From Ruminococcus sp. AM22-13 (lineage in GTDB: Bacteria; Bacillota; Clostridia; Lachnospirales; Lachnospiraceae), in assembly GCF_003471165.1 (NCBI RefSeq), contig NZ_QRIL01000009.1:73134-137133 (forward strand): a stretch of 64,000 nt of DNA, written 5' to 3'. The position numbers and the translations under genes are program-made. This document shows, piece after piece, positions 52,811 to 62,217 of the stretch (positions are counted from its first letter, which is position 1; each line of letters starts with the position of its first letter). The notes under the pieces are model-generated. The model was given only the letters and a program-made list of their open reading frames with translations, searched no databases and was not told the origin of the DNA.

Positions 52811-54079
52811 TTATGCAAACAGTACTGCTGCTGCCTTTGCAAGGCTCTCGGTATCCTTTGCACCTGTAGTCTCATATACAGAATGCATGGCAAGCTGGGC
52901 AAGGCCGATATCTACTGTTTTCATCGGCACCTGTGTATTGGAAATATTTCCAAGCGTTGAACCGCCTGCCATATCGGAACGGTTTACAAATGTCTGATAC
53001 GGCACTTCTGCTCTGTCACAGATGTCTTTAAAGATTGCGGCAGAGACACCATCTGTACAGTATTTCTGATTTGCATTATATTTGATCACAATTCCGCCAT
53101 TTAAAACCGGGCGGTTTACCGGATCTGTTTTGTCCGTATGATTTGGATGAAGTGCGTGAGCATTGTCCGCTGAAACCATAAAGCTGTCTGCAAGAGTCAT
53201 CAGATATTCCTCCTGCGTTCTGCCAAGTCCCATATTAATCCTCATCAACGTATCCTTCAGGAAAGTAGACGCAGCCCCCTGTTTCGTAGTGCTGCCCACT
53301 TCCTCATTATCCAGCACGCAATGCACCGCAATACTTTCCTTGCGCTCTCCACGCAGAAATCCCTCCAGAGATGCAAATGCACACTGAATATCATCCAGTC
53401 TCGGCGCAGAGATAAATTCCTCATTCGCACCCCAGACCGTTCCCGGAGTCCTGTCATATAAAAAGAGATCATGACCAAGAATATCCTCTTCTGCCACATC
53501 TGCCTCTGCAGCCATAAGCTTCATAAAACTGCCTTTACCATCATAATCACTGTAAAGAGGCAGCATATCTTTCTGTACATTGTATTTATAGCCGTCATTC
53601 ACCTCACGATTCATATGAATCGCAAGATTCGGAATAACCAGAAGATCCTTATCCACAGCAACAAGTTTCTCCTGAATCTCTCCGTTTTTGCGCACGATCA
53701 GACGACCTGCCACGGACAACGGTCTGTCAAACCATGGAGCAAGAAGCATGCCACCGTAGCGCTCTACGTTCAGCTTGATATATGCTTTCTCCACTTCCAT
53801 CTCAGGATTCTCTTTAATCTTTAATGCCGGAGAATCACTGTGACTCGCCATAATGTGAAATTTCCATGCCGGTTTCTTTGGAATGCTGAAAGCTATGACA
53901 GCAGAGTGATTTCTGGTTACAAAATAGTTTCCGCCAGCTTTCAAATCCCAGTGTTTCTCTTCTTTTAATTCCTTAAAGCCTTCCTTCTGCAGTCTCTGGC
54001 TCATTTCTTCGACTGCCTGAAACGCGGTCGGACTCTTCTGGATAAATTTTAAAAGTTTTTTTGCTGTTTTTTTGTACAT
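52811..54079 (-). CDS. M18-family aminopeptidase
   Basis: 422 aa zinc metallopeptidase. Ligand motifs MASHSDSPALKI, SAPRLDDIQCAFAS, VLDNEEVGSTTKQGA and SADNAHALHPNH follow the M18 (aspartyl aminopeptidase) order. Cytoplasmic dodecamer in the family; removes acidic or neutral N-terminal residues. Starts 4 bp after the cupin stop, whose last codons carry its ribosome site. Confidence 0.94.
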   Translation of the reverse strand: MYKKTAKKLLKFIQKSPTAFQAVEEMSQRLQKEGFKELKEEKHWDLKAGGNYFVTRNHSAVIAFSIPKKPAWKFHIMASHSDSPALKIKENPEMEVEKAYIKLNVERYGGMLLAPWFDRPLSVAGRLIVRKNGEIQEKLVAVDKDLLVIPNLAIHMNREVNDGYKYNVQKDMLPLYSDYDGKGSFMKLMAAEADVAEEDILGHDLFLYDRTPGTVWGANEEFISAPRLDDIQCAFASLEGFLRGERKESIAVHCVLDNEEVGSTTKQGAASTFLKDTLMRINMGLGRTQEEYLMTLADSFMVSADNAHALHPNHTDKTDPVNRPVLNGGIVIKYNANQKYCTDGVSAAIFKDICDRAEVPYQTFVNRSDMAGGSTLGNISNTQVPMKTVDIGLAQLAMHSVYETTGAKDTESLAKAAAVLFA

Positions 54080-54083
54080 GCTA

Positions 54084-54410
54084 TCAGTCCTTGATAATCA
54101 GCGCCATAAATACAAGGTCTGTATTTCCTGTATTGGCAAGACCATGACCATGATTGTCTGGTGTGAAAGTGATATCTCCGGCTTTTACCGGGCGGTATTT
54201 ACCATTGTCGTTATATTCACCCTGGCCCTGGATAATATAATAAGTTTCACTTTCACCATGATGTTCATGATATCCAAGTGAACATCCCGGCTCAAGAGTC
54301 ACCTGTGCATAAAGGCCGCATTTGCCGTTTAACTGCTCTGCGTCAAGGATTTCTTTGATAATTACGTGACCATTTCCACCTGCCATATGTTCTTCGCGTC
54401 TGATTTTCAT
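54084..54410 (-). CDS. Small cupin-domain protein
   Basis: 108 aa single cupin. Motif 1 GYHEHHGESETYYIIQGQGEY carries the His/Glu metal ligands, and motif 2 KAGDITFTPDNHGHGLANTG the last His. Function unspecified. Start 6 nt after AGGA. First gene of the cupin, peptidase, HAD run; its upstream region is the 54.5 kb palindrome. Confidence 0.88.
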   Translation of the reverse strand: MKIRREEHMAGGNGHVIIKEILDAEQLNGKCGLYAQVTLEPGCSLGYHEHHGESETYYIIQGQGEYNDNGKYRPVKAGDITFTPDNHGHGLANTGNTDLVFMALIIKD

Positions 54411-54507
54411 TGTGTTGTCCTCCTGTATAACATTTTTATTTAACTTCTTTTCTAATAACAGTTTCTATCATATCACTGTTTCGGTGAAATAGCAAAATAA
54501 AGTATTA

Positions 54508-54725
54508 GAACCAGCCCGGGACGGGATGTTGTTTTTGTGCGCATTTGAAGGTTCATTGTAGTTCTTAGTATTTGGGAAGACGCGTTATTCAGAAATTGCT
54601 CACGTGTCTGAGCGAAGCGAGTTTGAGCAATTTCTGAATGGTTTTAGCGGCTTTCCAAATGCTTAGAAATACAATGGTTCTGAAACTAAGCACAAAAACA
54701 ACATCCCGTCCCGGGCGTCCCTTAC
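54508..54725. repeat. 218 bp long palindrome with conserved loop (element 2)
   Basis: Outer arms 54514-54540 and 54690-54716 are a perfect 27 bp inverted repeat; inner arms ATTCAGAAATTGCTCA/TGAGCAATTTCTGAAT are perfect over 16 bp. In reverse complement it begins TAAGGGACGC and has loop ACTCGCTTCGCTCAGACA, like element 1 at 29 kb in the opposite orientation. The arm sequences differ completely between the two. It fills most of 54411-54738. Confidence 0.9.
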
Positions 54726-54738
54726 CAAATTATTCTAT

Positions 54739-55953
54739 TTATAAGTTTTTAATTCTCTCAATTGCCTCTAAAGTATTCTCATGTGTTCCAAACGCAGTAA
54801 GTCTGAAGAAACCTTCCCCATGAGCACCAAATCCGGAACCCGGAGTTCCTACGATATTAGCTTTTTCAAGAAGATAGTCAAAGAACTCCCAAGAAGTCAT
54901 CTTATCCGGTGTTTTCAGCCAGATATACGGAGCATTTACACCACCGGATACGGAATAGCCTGCTGATGCCAGACCTTCGTAGATGGCTTTGGCGTTACTC
55001 ATGTAGTAACCTACCTGTTCTTTCAGCTGTGCTTTTCCTTCCGGAGAGTATACAGCCTCTCCTGCACGCTGTACGATGTATGGAGCACCGTTGAATTTTG
55101 TGCCATGGCGTCTTGCCCAGAGACTGTGAAGATCTACGCCGTCACGAACCAGATCCTTTGGTACAACTGTAAAGCCGAGGCGGACACCTGTAAAACCTGC
55201 ATTTTTGGAGAAGCTGCGCAGTTCGATGGCGCAGGTTCTTGCTCCTTCACACTCATAGATGCTGTGCGGTACATTTTCTTCGGAAATGTATGCTTCATAT
55301 GCTGCATCATAGATAATGACGGAGCCATTTTTATTTGCATAATCTACCCATTCCTGAAGCTGCGGTTTGGTGATGGCACCACCGGTCGGGTTGTTCGGGA
55401 AGCAAAGGTAGATAAGATCCGGTACTTCTTCCGGGAATTCCGGAAGGAAGCCGTTGGCTTCTGTACATGGCATATAGATTACGTTATCAAAGTTACCACG
55501 TTCTTTGTTGTATTCTCCTGTACGGCCTGCCATTACGTTTGTATCTACATATACAGGATATACAGGGTCGCACACTGCAATCTTGTTATCCAGTCCGAAG
55601 ATTTCCTGGATATTTCCGGAATCGCTCTTTGCACCGTCAGAGACAAAGATTTCGTCTGCTTCAATGTCGCATCCTCTGTCTTTGTAGTCATTCTTTGCAA
55701 TGGCAGATCTTAAGAATTCATAACCAAGATCTGGTGCATAGCCATGAAAAGTAGCTGCATCACCCATTTCATCTACAGATTTATGAAGTGCCTCAATGAT
55801 TGCCGGAGCCAGAGGCTGAGTTACGTCACCGATTCCCAGTGAGATCACGTTTGCCTGTGGGTTGGCTTCTTTATATGCTTTTACTTTTTTTGCAATTGTG
55901 GAAAACAGATAGCTTCCCGGTAATTTCAGATAGTTGTGGTTTACTGTTACCAT
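54739..55953 (-). CDS. dapL: LL-diaminopimelate aminotransferase
   Basis: 404 aa class I aminotransferase. Converts tetrahydrodipicolinate directly to LL-diaminopimelate. [21 protein letters not shown] start, [30 protein letters not shown] and PLP lysine in [21 protein letters not shown] are the DapL signature. Pairs functionally with lysA at 2.4 kb. Start after GGGAGG. Monocistronic between repeat elements. Confidence 0.96.
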   Translation of the reverse strand: MVTVNHNYLKLPGSYLFSTIAKKVKAYKEANPQANVISLGIGDVTQPLAPAIIEALHKSVDEMGDAATFHGYAPDLGYEFLRSAIAKNDYKDRGCDIEADEIFVSDGAKSDSGNIQEIFGLDNKIAVCDPVYPVYVDTNVMAGRTGEYNKERGNFDNVIYMPCTEANGFLPEFPEEVPDLIYLCFPNNPTGGAITKPQLQEWVDYANKNGSVIIYDAAYEAYISEENVPHSIYECEGARTCAIELRSFSKNAGFTGVRLGFTVVPKDLVRDGVDLHSLWARRHGTKFNGAPYIVQRAGEAVYSPEGKAQLKEQVGYYMSNAKAIYEGLASAGYSVSGGVNAPYIWLKTPDKMTSWEFFDYLLEKANIVGTPGSGFGAHGEGFFRLTAFGTHENTLEAIERIKNL

Positions 55954-56137
55954 TTTGATTTCCTCCCTGGCATGTTTCGCAGTTTTTATATACCTGTCTA
56001 CAGCAGGCTGCTGCTTTGCCTTTCCATTTCTGTTTGTGTCTTTTCTTCAAATATGTTTTATTCGAGTTTTATTATACTTAATTATTTAGCAATGTAAAGC
56101 CCCAAAGTATTTTCTGAGCATAATTTTTAATATTAAC

Positions 56138-56335
56138 ATTACTGTTCACTGCTAATATCCCGCGAGGTGTTTTTTGTGAGCGAAGGTCACAGAAAACCCG
56201 AGACATACTGCGCGAATTTATGCGATTAGCATAAATTAAGTTTGCGAAGCAAACGATACTCCTTGTGCTTTGTACAAGGAGGTTCATATTTTTTGCATCG
56301 CGAAGCGTGTTGCTGTGAACAGAGTGAACAGTAAC
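56138..56335 (+). repeat. MITE-like element, full-length copy C
   Basis: 198 bp relative of copy A with all internal hairpins (TTTATGC/GCATAAA, GTTTGC/GCAAAC, CTCCTTG/CAAGGAG). The TTTTGGCAT hairpin has diverged to TTTTTTGTGAGCG...GGTCACAGAAAA yet still pairs partly. The left end is ATTACTGTTCAC, one change from the consensus; no clear target duplication. Confidence 0.85.
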
Positions 56336-56342
56336 ATTTTTT

Positions 56343-56365
56343 ACCCCGGGCATAATGTCCGGGGT
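56343..56365. terminator. Hairpin after gatB
   Basis: ACCCCGG-acattatg-CCGGGGT is a strong short hairpin 9 bp beyond the gatB stop. The tail on the minus strand is A-rich rather than T-rich, so termination there is uncertain. Confidence 0.5.
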
Positions 56366-56373
56366 GATTTATT

Positions 56374-57813
56374 TTATTTACGCTTCTCTACTTCTTTCAT
56401 AAGTGTCTCGCGCGCACTTGCAGGATTTGCCTTGCCTTTCATCTCTTTCATGATCTGGCCTACAAAGAAGCCCATGACTTTATCTTTACCTCCCAGAAGT
56501 TCTGAAAGTGGTCCTGGGTTAGCATCCAGGATCCTGTTGATGGTTTCTTCCAGAAGTCCTGTGTCTTCTACAATCTTCAGACCATGTTCCTCAATGTAGG
56601 CTACAGGATCAATGTCTTCCGCAAAGACTTTCTCAAAAACTTTCTTGGCATTCTGTGGGCTGACTTCGGATTTTTCTACCATTACCAGAAGATCTGCAAG
56701 ATGTTTCGGTGAGAAAGATACCTGTTCCGGATCCATAGCTTTATCTTTCGTCAGGCGGAGTACCTCACCCATAAACCAGTTTGCTGTCTTCTTTGCATTT
56801 CCGTAGATTGCTGCTGTTTCTTCAAAAAGTCCTGCAAGATGGCGGGATTCTGTAAGGATTCCCGCATCGTATGCCGGGAGTCCGTACTCTTCCTGATAAC
56901 GAGCCTGTTTCACTTCGCGAAGTTCCGGCTGTTCTGCTTTGATCTTTTCAATCCATGCATCAGAAATATGGATTGGAGGCAGATCAGGGTCAGGGAAATA
57001 TCTGTAGTCTTTGGCATCTTCTTTAGAACGCATGGCATAGGAATATTCTTTGTTGTCATCCCAGCGGCGTGTTTCCTGTGTAACTGCCTTGCCTTCTTCG
57101 ATCAGTTCAATCTGACGTTCTCTTTCGCCTTCGATTGCTCTGGCAATGGCTTTGAAAGAGTTCAGATTCTTCATCTCTGTTCTGGTTCCGAATTCTTCTG
57201 CTCCTACTTCACGGACAGAAAGGTTAACGTCTGCACGCATGGAACCTTCCTGAAGCTTACAGTCTGATACACCCAGATATTGCATCATACAGCGGAGTTT
57301 TTCAAGATAGGCGATTACTTCCTCTGAGCTTCTCATATCCGGCTCAGATACGATCTCAATCAGCGGTACACCGCTTCGATTATAGTCTACCAAAGAGCAG
57401 TCTTCCCATTCATCATGGATCAGTTTACCTGCATCCTCTTCCATATGCATTTCATGAATGCGGATTTTCTTTTTCCCTGCAGAGGTTTCAATCTCTACCC
57501 AGCCATCATGGCAGATTGGCAGGTACAGCTGAGAGATCTGATAGTTCTGCGGGTTATCCGGGTAGAAATAGTTTTTACGGTCAAATTTGCAGTACTGATT
57601 AATCTGGCAATTAGCTGCAAGCCCTGCTTTCAGGGCAAATTCTACTACTTTCTTATTCAGTACAGGAAGGGAACCCGGCATACCTGTGCAGACCGGGCAT
57701 GTATGTGTATTCGGTGCTCCTCCGAACTCTGTGGAGCATCCGCAGAAAATTTTCGTTTTTGTGGCGAGTTCTACATGGACCTCAAGTCCTATGACTGTTT
57801 CGTACTGTTTCAT
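56374..57813 (-). CDS. gatB: Asp/Glu-tRNA(Asn/Gln) amidotransferase subunit B
   Basis: 479 aa. Begins YETVIGLEVHVELATKTKIFCGCSTEFG; Zn Cys pairs CGC and CPVC are present, then NRSGVPLIEIVSEPD and the C-terminal YqeY-like tail. Binds misacylated tRNA and phosphorylates it before amidation. Start overlaps the gatA stop (TAATG). Confidence 0.97.
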   Translation of the reverse strand: MKQYETVIGLEVHVELATKTKIFCGCSTEFGGAPNTHTCPVCTGMPGSLPVLNKKVVEFALKAGLAANCQINQYCKFDRKNYFYPDNPQNYQISQLYLPICHDGWVEIETSAGKKKIRIHEMHMEEDAGKLIHDEWEDCSLVDYNRSGVPLIEIVSEPDMRSSEEVIAYLEKLRCMMQYLGVSDCKLQEGSMRADVNLSVREVGAEEFGTRTEMKNLNSFKAIARAIEGERERQIELIEEGKAVTQETRRWDDNKEYSYAMRSKEDAKDYRYFPDPDLPPIHISDAWIEKIKAEQPELREVKQARYQEEYGLPAYDAGILTESRHLAGLFEETAAIYGNAKKTANWFMGEVLRLTKDKAMDPEQVSFSPKHLADLLVMVEKSEVSPQNAKKVFEKVFAEDIDPVAYIEEHGLKIVEDTGLLEETINRILDANPGPLSELLGGKDKVMGFFVGQIMKEMKGKANPASARETLMKEVEKRK

Positions 57814-59282
57814 TATCTGGTGCCTCCTTCTCCTGGCACGGCAAAGGAACCGCGGCTGGTTTCATAGGCGTGTGCTGCACGCAGAATTTTCTTCTCCATG
57901 AAGCAGTCTCCGATCATCTGGATACCGATTGGAAGACCTTTGCTGTCTTTTCCACATGGGACTGTGACTCCCGGAAGGCCGCAGAGGTTAACTGCTACTG
58001 TGTAAATATCTCCAAGGTACATGGCAAGAGGGTCTTTTAAGCTCTCTCCGATTTTCGGTGCCGTAAATGGAGATGCAGGTGCAAGAAGTACATCATATTT
58101 ACTGAATGCCTCGTTAAATTCTTTTTTGATCAGTGCTTTAGTACGGAGCGCTTTCAGATAATATGCATCATAATAACCGGAGCTTAACACGAAAGAACCA
58201 AGCATGATACGACGTTTTACTTCCTCTCCGAAAGCTTCTGTTCTTGTCTTTTTGTACATATCGTGGAGACCGTCATATTCTGCGGCACGATAACCATACT
58301 TTACGCCATCGAAACGTTCCAGGTTGGAACTTGCCTCTGCACTGGCGATAATATAATAGGCAGGAATCATGTATTCCATAGTCTTGATGGAAAAGAATTC
58401 TACTTCTGCGCCCATCTCTTTAAGAGTATCAAGTACGCCCATAAAGGATGCTTTTACTTCCGGATCAAGTCCTTCTGCAAGATATTCTTCCGGAACACCA
58501 AATTTCATACCTTTGACATCTCCTGTCAGTTCTTTGGAGAACTGCAGGTCTTCTCTTTTCATGGATGTGCTGTCTTTTTCATCATGTCCTGCAATAATTT
58601 CCAGAAGGGCTGCGCAGTCAGCTACATCTTTGCCAACCGGACCGATCTGATCCAGAGAGGATGCGTAAGCTACCAAACCGTAACGGGATACCGTTCCATA
58701 TGTTGGCTTGATTCCGGTCACGCCACAGTAAGAACTTGGCTGCCGGATAGAACCACCAGTATCAGAGCCGAGTGCCAGGTAAGTTTCTCCTGCTGCCATT
58801 GCTGCACAGGAACCACCGGAAGATCCGCCCGGTACGTGTTCTAAATTCCATGGGTTTCTGGTAATGCCATAAGCAGAAGTTTCTGTGGTACTTCCCATGG
58901 CAAATTCATCCATATTTGTTTTTCCGATAATGACCAGACCTGCTTTTTCCAGACGGTCAATGACTTCTGCATTATACTGTGGTACAAAGTTCTCGAGAAT
59001 CTTTGATGCGCAAGTAGTTTTCTTTCCATTGATACAGATGTTATCTTTGATTGCGATCGGTACACCGGCGAGAGGACTGGTGTATGTGCCGTCCTCTATG
59101 CCTTTCTGTACTTCTTCTGCACGTTTATATGCTTCTTCTCTATATGTGTCAAGATAAGCGTGTACTTCTGAATCCTGTTTCTCAATCTGTTCAAAAACAG
59201 TTTTTACTCCATCCAGGACGCTAACCTGACGCTGTTTTATTTTTTCCCCAAGCTGCAGGGCTGTTAATTTCTCCAACTCCAT
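57813..59282 (-). CDS. gatA: Asp/Glu-tRNA(Asn/Gln) amidotransferase subunit A
   Basis: 489 aa amidase. Ser-cisSer-Lys triad in VPIAIKDNICI and GGSSGGSCAAMAAGE; LGSDTGGSIRQPSSYCG is the classic signature. Releases ammonia from glutamine for GatB. 12 bp after gatC. Confidence 0.98.
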   Translation of the reverse strand: MELEKLTALQLGEKIKQRQVSVLDGVKTVFEQIEKQDSEVHAYLDTYREEAYKRAEEVQKGIEDGTYTSPLAGVPIAIKDNICINGKKTTCASKILENFVPQYNAEVIDRLEKAGLVIIGKTNMDEFAMGSTTETSAYGITRNPWNLEHVPGGSSGGSCAAMAAGETYLALGSDTGGSIRQPSSYCGVTGIKPTYGTVSRYGLVAYASSLDQIGPVGKDVADCAALLEIIAGHDEKDSTSMKREDLQFSKELTGDVKGMKFGVPEEYLAEGLDPEVKASFMGVLDTLKEMGAEVEFFSIKTMEYMIPAYYIIASAEASSNLERFDGVKYGYRAAEYDGLHDMYKKTRTEAFGEEVKRRIMLGSFVLSSGYYDAYYLKALRTKALIKKEFNEAFSKYDVLLAPASPFTAPKIGESLKDPLAMYLGDIYTVAVNLCGLPGVTVPCGKDSKGLPIGIQMIGDCFMEKKILRAAHAYETSRGSFAVPGEGGTR

Positions 59283-59293
59283 TGTCCTGTCTC

Positions 59294-59587
59294 CTATCCT
59301 ATGGTTTTCGGAACCTGATACTGTCCTTCTTTTGCTTTTGGTGCATTTGCCAGCATTGCTTCTTTGTTGTCTCCGTTTGTAACAACATCCTCACGAAATA
59401 CGTTTTCATCCTGGAAAATATGGGACATAGGCTCTACTTCCGATGTATCCAGTTCATCCAGTTTCTCTACATAATCAAGCATTTTCTGCATTTGGGCTTT
59501 TGCTTTTTCCTTTTCTTCTTCTGAGAGGGAAAGCTTGGCCAGGATGCAGACATTTTCCATTGTTTCATCATCTATGATCTTTGCCAT
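59294..59587 (-). CDS. gatC: Asp/Glu-tRNA(Asn/Gln) amidotransferase subunit C
   Basis: 97 aa. DETMENVCILAKLSLSEEEKE start and the ELDTSEVEPMSH motif are typical of GatC, the stabilising subunit. First gene of gatCAB. Start after AAGGAG. 118 bp after aspS, likely the same transcript. Confidence 0.95.
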   Translation of the reverse strand: MAKIIDDETMENVCILAKLSLSEEEKEKAKAQMQKMLDYVEKLDELDTSEVEPMSHIFQDENVFREDVVTNGDNKEAMLANAPKAKEGQYQVPKTIG

Positions 59588-59705
59588 GATTTTCTCCTTA
59601 TATATGCTGTCTATAGCATTCTATATTGCTTTTATTTCTTTCTTCCCGGAATCAACCTGCCGCTTCCGGTCAATATATAGACAGCTTTCCAAATTTCTGA
59701 CTTAT

Positions 59706-61037
59706 TTACGGCTCCAGACGGTTCATATCTCGCGGGAAGAGGCAGGTTTCACGAACATTCTCTTCGCCGATAAGCTGCATGGTCAGACGTTCCAGACCGA
59801 TTCCCAGTCCACCGTGAGGCGGCATACCATGTTTGAAGGTATCCAGATACTGTTCCATACCTTCCTGGGTCATACCTCTGTCTTCAATCTTCTGTAGCAG
59901 CATGTTGTAATCATGGATGCGCTGTCCGCCTGTTGTGATCTCAAGGCCTTTGAATAACAGGTCAAAGCTTAAGGTAAATCTTGCGTCTTCCGGATCATCC
60001 ATTGCATAAAATGGACGTTTCTTTGACGGATAATGTGTGACAAATACGAAATCTGAGCCATATTCTTCTTTGAAATACTGTCCGATCAATGCTTCTTCTT
60101 CCGGTTCCAGGTCAAATGGGTTTCTGATCTTACGGTTGTATTTCTGTGACACCAGTTCTTTGGCTACATCGAAACGGACTGCCGGAATTTTGGACACGTC
60201 CGGGATTTCAAGTTTCAGGGTCTGTACTTCTTTTGCATATTCTGTTTTCAGAAGGTTCATGGCATACTGCAGGAATCCTGTTTCCATTGCCATAATTTCT
60301 TCGAAGCTGTCAATATATCCCATCTCGAAGTCCAGACTGGTATATTCGTTTAAGTGACGTTTGGTGTTATGTTTCTCAGCACGGAATACAGGACCTGTCT
60401 CAAATACTCTGTCAAATACGCCAACCATCATCTGTTTATAAAACTGTGGGCTCTGCGCAAGTACTGCAGGTTTGTGGAAGTAGCTGAATTTGAAAAGGTT
60501 TGCTCCACCCTCTGCGCCTCTGGCTCCGATCTTCGGAGTATGGATTTCTGTGAATCCCTGCCCGTAGAGATAATCACGGAATGCTTTTGTCAGCGCTTCC
60601 TGGATTTTAAATTTGGAACGCTCCTGAATGTTTCTCAGGGAAATCGGTCTGTAGTTTAATTTTGCTTCCAGAGAAGTGTTCAGCTTCCATTTGTCGATTG
60701 CCATTGGAAGCGGCTCTGCAGGTGTTGATAAGATATCAATATGACGGATACGAAGTTCTCTTCCGTGGGGTGCTCTCTCTTCTTCATGCAGGATTCCCTT
60801 CACCCTGATCGTCATTGCTTCCTTCAATTCATGAATGGAAACATTTGCCATTTCATTTTCATAGACTGTCTGGAATAAACCTTCCCTTCTTCTAAGAATG
60901 ATAAATGCCACATCACCCATATTACGGATGCTGTGAACAGCGCCTTCGATTACGGCTTCCTGGTTCAGGAGATTATTACCTACGAGTTCCTCCCAGGTAT
61001 TGATTCCTTTTTTCCATGTTCCATCCATAAATTCCAT
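59706..61037 (-). CDS. aspS: Aspartate-tRNA ligase, archaeal/non-discriminating type
   Basis: 443 aa class II synthetase without the bacterial GAD insertion (bacterial AspRS is near 590 aa). N-terminal OB anticodon domain, motif 2 FETGPVFRAEKHNTKRHLNEYTS, flipping-loop region KIGARGAEGGANLF, motif 3 HGGLGIGLERLTM. Archaeal-type AspRS in bacteria commonly also charges tRNA(Asn) with Asp, which GatCAB then amidates; gatCAB directly downstream supports this. Start at 61037 after GGAGGATGAGG. No T-box leader seen. Confidence 0.9.
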   Translation of the reverse strand: MEFMDGTWKKGINTWEELVGNNLLNQEAVIEGAVHSIRNMGDVAFIILRRREGLFQTVYENEMANVSIHELKEAMTIRVKGILHEEERAPHGRELRIRHIDILSTPAEPLPMAIDKWKLNTSLEAKLNYRPISLRNIQERSKFKIQEALTKAFRDYLYGQGFTEIHTPKIGARGAEGGANLFKFSYFHKPAVLAQSPQFYKQMMVGVFDRVFETGPVFRAEKHNTKRHLNEYTSLDFEMGYIDSFEEIMAMETGFLQYAMNLLKTEYAKEVQTLKLEIPDVSKIPAVRFDVAKELVSQKYNRKIRNPFDLEPEEEALIGQYFKEEYGSDFVFVTHYPSKKRPFYAMDDPEDARFTLSFDLLFKGLEITTGGQRIHDYNMLLQKIEDRGMTQEGMEQYLDTFKHGMPPHGGLGIGLERLTMQLIGEENVRETCLFPRDMNRLEP

Positions 61038-61155
61038 TTCCTCATCCTCCATTTCTTCATTTCTGAAAACCTTTGTGATATCTCTATGAGTTTCATGTTC
61101 AAAAGTCTTTTCGTGCAGGCACGAACGACTTTATGACCTTGAACCCCGGAATATC

Positions 61156-61213
61156 AAAAAGGCGTAATCAGAAAATCCGGAGACACTTATCCCCTGGACT
61201 CTCTGATTACGCC
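61156..61213 (-). terminator. Terminator-like hairpin upstream of aspS
   Basis: On the minus strand GGCGTAATCAGA (61202-61213) pairs with TCTGATTACGCC (61161-61172) across a 29 nt loop, followed by TTTTT. It either ends the glnA/ANTAR transcript or is an attenuator in the aspS leader (it lies 120 bp before the aspS start). Confidence 0.75.
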
Positions 61214-61413
61214 TTTGTAATCATTCTTCCCGTTATTATCTATTTTATGTTTGTTTGTATTCTTTCTATATATAATATGATGTCAGGGCCAAAATGTATT
61301 TTGCCTCTAATTTAATATGAACAAAAATATATGTTGTATATTACCACATATTCTGTCAAAATAATATCGTCATTTTTTACAAAATTTTCCTTATTATTTT
61401 CGGATATTTTATT

Positions 61414-61492
61414 TATAGCAATTCCACAAAATAATGCAATCAAGACAGTTCAGCAGAGTGCGAAGGACGCAGTATTTTACAGAGTTGCTATA
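61414..61492. repeat. 79 bp inverted repeat downstream of the ANTAR gene
   Basis: TATAGCAATTCC-CAAAATA pairs with TATTTTAC-GAGTTGCTATA. The ends resemble the 40 bp hairpin at 45987-46026. The remaining part of 61214-61413 is AT-rich with no feature I can support. Confidence 0.6.
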
Positions 61493-61506
61493 GTACATAC
61501 GATAAA

Positions 61507-62058
61507 TCAAATCTCATCATACATCAGCATGAGCAGCATCTGTGCAGTTTCTACCATGTTGGTTCCTGAATCCATGCTGCATTTCTGGATGTGTCGATAT
61601 GCTTCCTCTTCTGTCATCTGGTTTTTTTCCATCAGAAGGCGTTTGGCATTCGAGATATAATTCTGTTCTTTTTCTGATCTGGGCTTTGGTTTCTTTTTTT
61701 CTTTTTTTATCCGGCGTTCCAGATGATAGAGCATGTCATTGACCGTATCTACCAGTACGCTTGCTTTCATCGGCATCTGTACAGTGCTGACAGAATTCGG
61801 TGCTTCATCTATAATACGCTGAGAAGCCAGAAGCAGCATTTCAAAATACTGTGGCAGGTCATCCAGAGCGTCTTTATAATAGGCATCTGTTAGCTTATAC
61901 CCGCATATCAGAACACCACTGTCAAGTTCCGAGATACTGGCCAAAGCATTAGAGACAGAGCTGCAGACAGAGGCTACTGTGAGCCCATGTCTGTTAAGTA
62001 TTGTGCGGATTTTCTTTGCGTCTTCAATTTTCGGTAACGCAATCACAATGCTGCTCAT
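61507..62058 (-). CDS. ANTAR-domain RNA-binding antiterminator (NitR/AmiR-like) with degenerate receiver
   Basis: 183 aa. Residues 1-115 are receiver-like but lack the acidic pair after strand 1 (IVIALPKIED) and the phospho-acceptor Asp (GVLICGYKL instead of LLD). A basic coiled-coil (RRIKKEKKKPKPRSEKE) leads to ANTAR (YISNAKRLLMEKNQMTEEEAYRHIQKCSMDSGTNMVETAQMLL). ANTAR proteins bind paired hexaloop hairpins and prevent termination. Clostridia carry such genes (nitR) next to glnA. The start is ATG 62058 after GAGGAGGGG. 154 bp after glnA, with repeat sequence between. Confidence 0.88.
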   Translation of the reverse strand: MSSIVIALPKIEDAKKIRTILNRHGLTVASVCSSVSNALASISELDSGVLICGYKLTDAYYKDALDDLPQYFEMLLLASQRIIDEAPNSVSTVQMPMKASVLVDTVNDMLYHLERRIKKEKKKPKPRSEKEQNYISNAKRLLMEKNQMTEEEAYRHIQKCSMDSGTNMVETAQMLLMLMYDEI

Positions 62059-62090
62059 ATCTCTGCCCCTCCTCTTTCTGTTACAGCCTG

Positions 62091-62217
62091 AGTCCCCGTC
62101 CACTGCTTATTGCTTTTTACAACCTCCGCAGGGGACTTACTTGATTCGGGTCAAGCGGATAAAATCATCCGCTTCGCTACACGGCTCTACACCAGATAAC
62201 TGCTTTATCTGGTTAAA
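62091..62217 (-). repeat. Composite hairpin repeat at the 3' end of glnA
   Basis: On the minus strand TTTAACCAGATAAAGCAGTTATCTGG, GTAGAGCC, GCGGATGATTTTATCCGC, then AAGTAAGTCCCCTGC...GCAGTGGACGGGGACT. The glnA stop TAA is formed by its first bases, as in cbiB. Confidence 0.85.

Noticed and set aside
61038..61215. Possible T-box leader of aspS
   Set aside because: The conserved T-box string (GGGTGGNACCGCG) and specifier hairpins are absent; only a terminator-like hairpin is present.
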